Source of the DNA: Colias croceus
Taxonomy: Eukaryota; Arthropoda; Insecta; Lepidoptera; Pieridae
Direction: 5' to 3'
DNA length: 64,000 nucleotides
Assembly: GCF_905220415.1 (NCBI RefSeq)
Contig: NC_059541.1
Coordinates: 6,770,501 to 6,834,500, forward strand
The position numbers were made by a program, and so were the translations under genes. Under the pieces are notes generated by a model that was given only the letters and a program-made list of their open reading frames with translations, did no database searches and was not told the DNA's origin. Below are positions 57,601-64,000 of this stretch, one piece after another; the stretch's first letter is position 1, and each line of letters opens with the position of its first letter.

Positions 57601-58800
57601 TACAAAACACTTTTTGTTGTAAAAAAGTCTAAATTAAGACTAGGTCGTATAACACATTTATTTAAGATGTTTTTAGCATGCAGTGAATGGATTCAACTTC
57701 CTGATTAATTCCTGATTCAACGTTAGCGCTTTATAGAGCAATCTCATGTCAATTTTTTGTGTAGGTACAATACCTAGTTAGACTAGTAGTTAGTTAGTTA
57801 TTGCAATTTATTTTAAACTAGGTAGAATTATGAATCGAATTAAATAATTATTATTAGACGCTCAAGTGAACGTAAGTACCTAATAACAGTAGTGCAATTT
57901 GTGCAATATCATAAAAATTGATGAAATGATGTGCCTTATTAAAAAAATATAAAATATACGAAACTGAAACATGTTACTTACAGGTTCAAGTTGCGTTTCA
58001 AGTAACAAGTTTTTACTTTATTATTAGTATAATATTTCAGTTTCATATGTTTAATGAAACTGAATTTTTTTACGTATTACGAAAATGTTTAACTTTAGAT
58101 ACCAATACCTAAATACCTATTGTGCAAAGTTTTGGAATGCTTTATAAAAATGTGAATTACAAAAGTTTTATGTTATAGGTATACTATTTGCATTATGTAT
58201 TACGATTATTTATTGAACCGTATAGGTATTGTGATTAATTTTTATGAATACAGTAATTTAATGAATCACACAAATTGAATAAATACTAAATAATTCGTTA
58301 TTATAAGAATAAATCATATTAACCGTCAAAAAGAAGAAAGTATTGCATATTTTTGAATAACAAAATGCAAGAGGACGGGGACAAAAAATTTGGGAAGATT
58401 GCATTATATCCACAATAAATCTAATGACACGACACCGTCTATAAATATAATCGAAACAGGTAGAATTTTGAAATATTAAGGGTGAAGTTGAAAAGGCTTA
58501 TGATACAAAACATTTTGTTTGGCAATTCGAACTGTATGGTCGTGCGATTAAGTTTATTTTTCAGCGCAAAACAGAATCATTTCATCTTTAACTTTTTGTG
58601 AACTTAGAGGGGATGAGGGGGCGGCGCGGAGCCAGAGGTCGGTTGCTGAAAGGGTTGTGTGGGAACGGAGGGCACCTGCATCTACACATGGTGCTCGCCC
58701 AGTTAGTTTTTTATTCGTTTGTGCAGACAGATCAGTCTAATGCAGTTTTTTATCCATATGGCGTTGAAACAACAAAGACATATTTTGAATGACGACGCTT
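51601..58800. other. Gene-free stretch with GC-richer islands
   Basis: Islands at about 53220-53340, 54465-54610, 54955-55110, 55560-55680 and 57480-57570 stand out from AT-rich DNA. The open frames overlapping them have no domains. A (TAAG)n-like run lies near 52735. Nothing else is recognised. Confidence 0.35.
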
Positions 58801-61800
58801 ATTTGAATCCACTGTAACATGAACATAGCGTGCAAATAATATCATCAAGAGCTTCGTTAAAAGCGCATATTTTATTTACAAATATAGGACGAAACAAGTG
58901 GTGGTTGCAAACTGTCGATTGCAACTGTTTGCCGTGGCATTATCGTGTCCGACATACTCATTAATGATGCCGTGTTTCGCATTATTGAATGTCGCCCAGT
59001 TTCGCTTGAGCCGTAGAGCCGTTAAAATAGTTCAGTTTCACAGTTCAAAAAGCTAGATTGATGCATTATTGAATCGCGTGGTCGTTACCGAGCGAACTGC
59101 CCCTATTTCTCGCCACTATTTATTCATTTTGCAACACATCGCCTGTCGGCCTTTTCACCCTCCTCGGCTAACGCGTCACCGATGAATTCTTAATAAGGCT
59201 GGTTCGTTAAAGGCCGCGAATTTACCTACCTAGCCCGTGTTATCGACGAGATATACTAAACAGACACGCGATTCCAATACAGAAAGTGGTAAATAATTCA
59301 ACACAATACGTTAGCTACCTAGGTACTTAATGTCAGGAGAAATAAGGTCTATATCTATAGGTAGATATATTATTTATTCCGATTTTTGTCGTATTAAATG
59401 ATCGACTGAAAATCATGCTAATTAAGAATCATGTCAATTAAAGGAAAAGTTTTCAGTAAGCAGCAAACAGTCTTGAACAATTAATTTTAATATTTACACA
59501 TTATAACGAGGTAAACAAAGGGTGCAAAAAATAGCAGCAATCTTGATGACCTCCTACAAAACCTTCAGTTATATCTTTAATTTACGATATTTTGAAGTTT
59601 ATAAATACGATTTTACAATTTTTTGGCCTCAAAACAGAATGTAGAGGCGAACAATAGGCACTCAATTTCTAGCTAATTATAGAAATTGCTACACTTTTTG
59701 CTCAATTTTAATTAATGCAGCTGTCTTTAAACATTGTTATAAAGCTCTTAATACGACGATTAGCATTTTAAAAGCGAAGTCGTGTTATGCGAGTGTTAAT
59801 CGGATAGTTCCTTTTTTTGCATAAGCGGATAACCCTTTGGCTACCTGCGCTACACAATCTAAGTGCATTGTATGCAATTGAGTTGTGCAAGTAGGGTGAC
59901 CTGCTTGGAGGATGCATACGGTTAACTCTGTGCCGGAATAATAAAAAAGAAATTCAAGTATTCCATTTTTGTTTTTACTTTCATTAAATTGTTATTCGAA
60001 AACAGATTATTTTATCACTTTCAATCAATTATCTAAAACACAATCAGTACAAGAAAAAGTAAAGGATGTCTGGATAAAATGTTACTTATAAACCCCTAAT
60101 ACAAATTATGCGAAGAACTCTACAATTTTTTACCTTATTATTTAGAATACTCAAGACAAAATGAACTTTCTTCTAGAGGTGAATTAGTACCTAGTTAAAT
60201 GCGATTCTCTTGCGATTCTAATGAAGTATTATAGATTAAAAAATTGGACATGGTCACCCTACTTAATGCAAAGATTTGTAAGGGAAATAAAGGAATAAAA
60301 AACGTATGAAAAACATTTTTTTAATTTAATGCAATATAGGTCAGGTGCATACTCAACCCTTTCATAGCGTGGGAGTGATGTTTTTTTGGCGAAAATACTT
60401 GATTCGATGTTTTGTGCGATACATTTTTGTACACATCTTGCACAAGCGAAGTGTTTGCGATAATTTGTTCCCACAATTTTCAATAGATTAGGGAAGTGAT
60501 GACAGTTATACAGATCAATCTGTTTTGTACCGTTAGAATCTGCACACTTTTTTTCATACAATTTCTGTATTATTTACTTCATATAGCGGGGTTTGGAAGA
60601 TGTTTGAGGAAGTAGGTAGTCTTAATTATGGGAATATTACTGATTTACTGGTGTTGAATAACTTTTATCTCAAAGTTTTAAGCATAATATTTTATTTGTA
60701 AGTATAGGTATATTCTTTTGTCAAGCGCTCCTCAATATACATTGTAAATATTATTTTATATATTGATAACTCCCTAGTAGTTCTATAAATTCACCTTTTT
60801 CGTATTCCTATTTCTAAACCTAAACTAAATTTACTTCCTATGCACAAAAACCACCATCCAACCGCCAAAAATACAGACTAACAAACCAAAAACAACAAAG
60901 CCATTTAACAGTTAAATATCTCCAATTTTAAACTTTTTAGATGACAGTTGGAGAGGGGCTTGATACAAGGGCTAATGGTTTAAGTCACAACGTATTTGCT
61001 GAAAGAATAATGATAGACGCGACGGGGGCGAGCCGGAAACGGTGCATTCGCAGTTACTTCCTCCGTCATATGTTCTGATGTTATTGCTTATAAAAGTCTA
61101 TCTTATAAAAGACATCTATAGTCGAAATATACTATTTAGCTATATTGGGTTACTAATATACGTGTATTACATACCCAGTTCCCTCGATATAGGTAGTAGA
61201 GCTATATGGGCGAACTGAAATGTATCGTATCAATTGTAAGCGTAGTTGTCAGCCATGTAGATTATTGAAATAATTGAAACACAGAACTATATCGAGATAT
61301 AGTTCTGTGAGTTGAAATCAATTAAAATAATAAAATAATAAATGAAAGAAATTAAAATAATAAATTAAAGTAGGATTCTACTCCTTTTGCTCTGTGTTAT
61401 GTTTTGATTCTGCCATCAGATACATTTTAAGTTTAACCTCTTATTAGAATAAGCATGGAACCTAAAAAACAGAAGCTGTAATAAAAATCGTAGACCGTAT
61501 ATTACGATATAAAGGAATAATCAAAAAAAAATATACATATTACAAGGAATCGTATTAGATTTTTGTGTTTTTTTTTTGTAAAATAAAGCAGACGCTTACG
61601 TGAAGCTTCAAGCGAAATTTTAAATCTTTCATTTAAGACTGTTTTTGCTAGTGTCAAGAGTTCACTTTGGCGTGAGAAAGAAGCAGACGCTCTGAAACGT
61701 TGAGGGTGATTTTTTCAGGAGGGTGCATTGAACTATGCTCGTGGCTGCGTTTATGTGTATTGCGCATGAGTTGGCTACAGCAATAATAAATATATAAATA

Positions 61801-64000
61801 TGTGATTGTTTGCGTTCCTATATATAACCAATAAGAATATAATAGGGATTGTTGATTAATTTTAAAATAAAAAATACACACACGTTTCGCGGTCTAGTAA
61901 TAAAGAAAAGATTCAAATCATGTATAAACGTTCTCCGTTTCAAAATAAACTTATCACGTTGCATTTTAAGCCGAGCTTTTCGTTTTTGTTGCAGTTTTTG
62001 CACGAAATTCCCTCAACAACAAAATCCAATACCAACTTAGCGACCTAATGTTTACTTAGTGACAAAGCAAACTTTTGCGGTAGTTTTTTGGATTTCAAAA
62101 ATTCTTAGATTGCACAATGTTTTGTTTAAATTATAAATGTTTTCATTCTAAGTTTAGGTTTATAGATAGGTATATTTTCACGAAATTATAATATCATATT
62201 ATTTGGACCAAAGTTCGAAAATGAAGAAATCAGTTGGTGTGGGCAAGTCGTTAAAATCTAATTGGATATATTTTAAAACAAAAGGCAAAAAGTTAAGTTT
62301 TACATCGACAAAAAACGTGATCAATGCGAGGTCTGATTTGATACCTCGCAATATACAGTTATTTTGAAATCCCTCCCACGCTTTTGCACACTTTCGGCGC
62401 AAAAAAGCTCGGAATTTTATAAGGTTTCCCTACCTGCTCGTGTGGCTTGCAGATTTGATATCTTTTGAGAACAGTTTTTTGCTTTAATTTGTGACAATTA
62501 TACCGGTATATGACTTTTTACCTGAGAAGTTTTTTCCATTTTTAGATTCGTCGCGTCTGACATTTTGCACATCAGTTTGTTTTGGAAAAGATTTGGATTT
62601 TGGGTAACGGTTGTTTTGAATAAAAAATTGGGTATCAAGTTTCTTAAGATTATAAGAATTAAAATGTTCTGAAACTTTAGATTTTTATATAAGTCTTTAT
62701 ATTTTATGTAACGAGTTAATGTTGCAGTTGCAGTTAATAAATTATTATTACACGCAACTTTTTAACTCAATAAGACAATAGGTACCTACACGTAGCTCAT
62801 GAATAACTTACCTACCTTTTCCTGATTGATGATTCTATATTTTAAACTTGTTAAATTCATAAAACTAAAAGTAGAAATTATCTAAAATTCGTAAAATGAT
62901 GTAATGTAATTTACACAAAATACTAATAAGAAATAATCATATAAGTAGGTAGGTAAAGAATCCAACTGGGTTAGAAGATGTTCAATAATTTTACACGTAT
63001 TAAAATCTAAGATCATGCATAACTTTATTTTTCATTCTTAATAATCGATTAGAGACGATCTATTAAAAGAAAGCCTCCAAAGGATATTCAGGTAGACTGA
63101 TGATATTGCGTTTTATCAAATGGCTTATACTTAAAAAACGTTCTCTCTGCATGTGCCATTTAAAAAGGAACAGGGTAAAAAAGAGGTCGGTAGGCAAAGA
63201 ATGGCTGGAGAGACCGCGAGAAGGGTTAAATATAAAACGTGTAGATTTGAGCAAAAAATTTGATAAAATGTTAAGTATAGTGCCATTGCGATGATTTGGC
63301 TTCTAATAAATTTTATAGCCCTAATAAATATCTCGAGAAGATTTTTTTTCTTATTACATATAAATTCATAGATTTCTGGACTTTTGTGTTTTACAAATCA
63401 ATAAATAATTTAAAACTTACTAATATATCTACTTACCTGATATATTAAATATTTATTATGAACGTGTAAAAATCGATTTCTCTGTTACTATTTAAGGATA
63501 AAATTGACTATCATAACTTCTATGGTGGTTTGTAAAATTTATTTCAAAATACAATAACAACAGCCAAGATTTGTGGCCCGCACTATACATCCTGAAGAGT
63601 TGGTACAAATTGCAGGCAATAATCAAAATTGAGAAGAGTGGAAACAAAGCGGTATAAAGGGTATTTTTTGCGGCGCTTTCACAACATGTGCGATCAACAA
63701 TCGTCTGTCTGACCCAGTTATACACTTCCTTTGCATTAAACGGTTTAAGATATCCGCGTACGCATGTACCATTCATGCGTTTTTGTTTATATTAGGTACA
63801 TACCTACTACAATTACAAACAATATTGTGAAAGTCAGATATCATTGGTTTAAAAAACATATGCTCTTCTAAGCGATGTTCTTAGGTAAATTCAATTTAAA
63901 ATTAATTAATTCATATGTCAAGATATAAAATTACTTCGAAAAGTCATATATAAACATAAACAGTTTTTAATGCTTATTTATGTAGCATAGACCTCTTTAT
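58801..64000. other. Gene-free stretch to the right edge
   Basis: A GC-richer island spans about 58880-59250, the longest in the right half. The rest is AT-rich. Frames at 60259-60561 and 63492-63776 (minus) were considered and not called. No transposon or RNA gene was recognised. Confidence 0.35.

Noticed and set aside
60259..60561. Minus-strand 100-aa Cys-containing frame
   Set aside because: The Cys spacing does not fit a known zinc finger or secreted peptide, there is no signal peptide, and the composition is Lys/Tyr/Phe-rich as expected from AT-rich chance frames.
63492..63776. Minus-strand 94-aa frame with two hydrophobic segments and several Cys
   Set aside because: It reads somewhat like a small membrane protein, but I recognise no family, see no convincing splice sites or neighbours, and such frames arise by chance in AT-rich DNA.

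Overview
This window is nuclear DNA from an insect, most likely a moth or butterfly. It is AT-rich, its genes are split by short GT-AG introns, and the gene set is purely eukaryotic. Its interspersed repeats look lepidopteran: short Helitrons with 5'-TC(T/C)..., a CCGCCCGCGG-type 3' end and CTAG|T; a tRNA-derived SINE; and pogo/Tigger derivatives flanked by TA. All identifications come from reading translated exons and from general family knowledge; no database search was run.

The first 40 kb is gene-dense and transposon-rich. From left to right it holds: an eight-exon PPP1R36-like gene (-), whose intron 2 contains a perfect 294-bp-arm palindrome and a pogo MITE; ALG8 (-), an ER glucosyltransferase of N-glycan precursor assembly; an orphan THAP-type zinc-finger first exon (+); TMEM60 (+), followed after 170 bp by a small Ig-domain membrane protein gene (+); ANAPC4 (-), an APC/C subunit; a three-level transposon nest (21332-26238) whose core is a complete 3.1-kb DNA transposon encoding a 722-aa DDE-type transposase; an RWDD2-type gene (-); a run of MITEs and a tandemly duplicated element carrying a nested hAT-like insertion (28690-32034); COPS3/CSN3 (+); and UROD (-), convergent with COPS3. 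Exon phases could be followed through ALG8, ANAPC4, COPS3, UROD and the PPP1R36-like gene, giving full-length proteins of 545, 788, 423, 358 and 368 aa.

The last 24 kb (about 39965-64000) is different. I see no convincing coding exon and only one clear transposon, a pogo derivative at 46804-47800 carrying a degraded zinc-finger remnant. Instead, AT-rich DNA is punctuated by short GC- and CpG-richer islands, one with a DRE motif beside a YY1/Pho-like site. This looks like the regulatory flank or a long intron of a gene outside the window, but that is inference.

The genes do not form one pathway. They are mostly housekeeping functions: N-glycosylation, ubiquitin-ligase control through APC/C and the COP9 signalosome, and heme synthesis. 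The most interesting material is the mobile DNA: the DDE transposon with an ATTT target duplication, the perfect palindrome, a TIR element with nine ACTTAC/TTTGA units, and four pogo-type derivatives.
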